From Natronohydrobacter sp. (GTDB lineage: Bacteria; Pseudomonadota; Alphaproteobacteria; Rhodobacterales; Rhodobacteraceae), in contig SKSL01000073.1 in assembly GCA_007123015.1 (NCBI GenBank), positions 1 through 15,642 on the forward strand: a DNA stretch of 15,642 bases, written 5' to 3'. Positions 15,154 to 15,642 of this stretch are shown one piece after another. The notes below the pieces were generated by a model. That model was not told where the DNA came from, ran no database searches, and saw nothing but the letters and a program-made list of their open reading frames with translations. The translations under genes and the position numbers were made by a program. Position 1 is the first letter of the stretch; every line of letters begins with the position of its first letter.

Positions 15154-15255
15154 CCGTCAGTGGCCAAGGTCAGCTATGCGGGACGGAGCTGCCAGTCGCG
15201 CTGGGCGGCACTCTATTGAATAGACATAGCGCTTCCGCGAAAGTCTTGTGATACG

Positions 15256-15276
15256 AAAACCGCGCTCTATGGCGCG
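15256..15276 (-). terminator. Rho-independent terminator of the right-edge small operon
   Basis: On the minus strand CGCGC, the loop CATAGA and GCGCG form a perfect 5-bp GC stem followed by GTTTT. The loop contains the TAG stop of the 65-residue gene, so stop codon and terminator overlap. The stem is short but GC-only and correctly placed. Confidence 0.48.
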
Positions 15277-15464
15277 TCAGGATCCGGGCGAACACGCTGT
15301 GCAATAGCCGCTCGCAGTGCTTCGCCTTCGGTACGGCCGCGCTGGTAGCTTTGCTGGTGACCATTAGGCAGTCCATGGGCAAATGAGTTCTCGTCAAGCA
15401 GACCATCAGAGATGCCCTTCTTATGAGAAAGGCCGTGGCCGTGGGGGATGTCTCGTTCGGGCAT
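15267..15464 (-). CDS. Hypothetical 65-residue protein
   Basis: I do not recognise this small protein. It begins MPERDIPHGHGLSHKKGISDGLLDENSFAHGLPNGHQQSYQRGRTEG and ends in a short charged helix-like stretch (EGEALRAAIAQRVRPDPDAP). It is rich in His, Gly and charged residues and has no signal peptide, membrane helix or cysteine. Reality is supported by a strong GGAG 6-7 nt before the ATG, by a start only 11 nt after the stop of the gene upstream on the same strand, and by a terminator at its end. The overlapping frame at 15170-15406 on the same strand has no such support. The repeated HG pairs might bind metal, which is speculation. Confidence 0.6.
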   Translation of the reverse strand: MPERDIPHGHGLSHKKGISDGLLDENSFAHGLPNGHQQSYQRGRTEGEALRAAIAQRVRPDPDAP

Positions 15465-15475
15465 AGCTCACTCCA

Positions 15476-15642
15476 TTATTGAAAAGCAGTTTGTGTTTCA
15501 GCCTCTCTTTTTGTTTCAGCAAAGAACGGAACTCCTACCTGACCGTCTTGCTTGTCGAATTGTCGAGCCGACATAGCCGCTTCTCGGCTCGAGTAGGGAC
15601 CGTTTATGACCCATGAGCCGGGTGGTTGTGGGGTTGTCTGCC
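15476..15642 (-). CDS. 3' end of an unrecognised gene (partial at right edge)
   Basis: The last 54 codons of a minus-strand gene, entering from beyond the window and stopping at TAA (15476-15478). The residues include GSWVINGPYSSREAAMSARQ, FDKQDGQVGVPFFAETK and the final REAETQTAFQ. The other two frames on this strand are interrupted, and the composition is that of a normal soluble protein. The pattern of Trp-Val, an Ala-rich helix and a closing Gly-x-Val strand loosely recalls small DUF2188-type proteins, but this is weak. An in-frame ATG (M23) exists, yet the open frame continues to the edge, so the true start is probably outside. It overlaps the ribosome-binding region of the 65-residue gene, implying one operon. 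Confidence 0.5.
   Translation of the reverse strand, partial: QTTPQPPGSWVINGPYSSREAAMSARQFDKQDGQVGVPFFAETKREAETQTAFQ

Noticed and set aside
15170..15406. 78-codon minus-strand frame near the right edge
   Set aside because: No ribosome-binding site, it runs through the terminator hairpin, and it overlaps the better supported 65-residue gene.

Overview
The window is GC-rich chromosomal DNA from an alphaproteobacterium, most likely a member of the Rhodobacterales (Rhodobacter/Roseobacter relatives). This rests on a class I lysyl-tRNA synthetase in a bacterium, an HdaA-type DnaA regulator next to polyphosphate kinase, a CobC-type aminotransferase-fold decarboxylase, and the overall protein and codon style. 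The species cannot be fixed from sequence alone. Almost every base belongs to a gene, and no rRNA, tRNA, CRISPR array, IS element or prophage was found.

Layout. 1-660 (-): 5' part of accD, cut by the left edge. 715-1608 (-): CPBP-family membrane protease, divergent from a two-HKD cardiolipin synthase-type phospholipase D protein at 1721-3178 (+). 3201-8701 (-): a probable five-gene unit, in transcription order a TerB-like small protein, an AI-2E/PerM membrane protein, HdaA (start overlapping the previous stop as ATGA), a secreted YbaY/MliC-like/META three-domain protein, and polyphosphate kinase ppk. 8861-11476 (+): lysK followed at once by cobC. 11466-11985 (-): a BrnT/BrnA type II toxin-antitoxin pair with an unusually long gene overlap. 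12153-13457 (+): hslU without an adjacent hslV. 13529-15115 (+): sufT-like and A-type Fe-S carrier genes, then tpiA. 15267-15642 (-): a small unrecognised operon (a 65-residue protein and the 3' end of another gene) running in from the right edge and ending at its own terminator.

How the genes fit together. Most are housekeeping: fatty-acid synthesis (accD), phospholipid synthesis (cls-like), replication-initiation control (hdaA), polyphosphate metabolism (ppk), translation (lysK), cobalamin side-chain supply (cobC), proteolysis (hslU), Fe-S assembly (sufT, A-type carrier) and glycolysis (tpiA). The accessory material is the brnTA module, which lies directly upstream of hslU where hslV is often found, and the small operon at the right edge. 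I did not find a convincing previously undescribed large system. The best leads are the brnTA regulatory region, the three-domain envelope protein inside the hdaA-ppk unit, and the uncharacterised small operon at the right edge.
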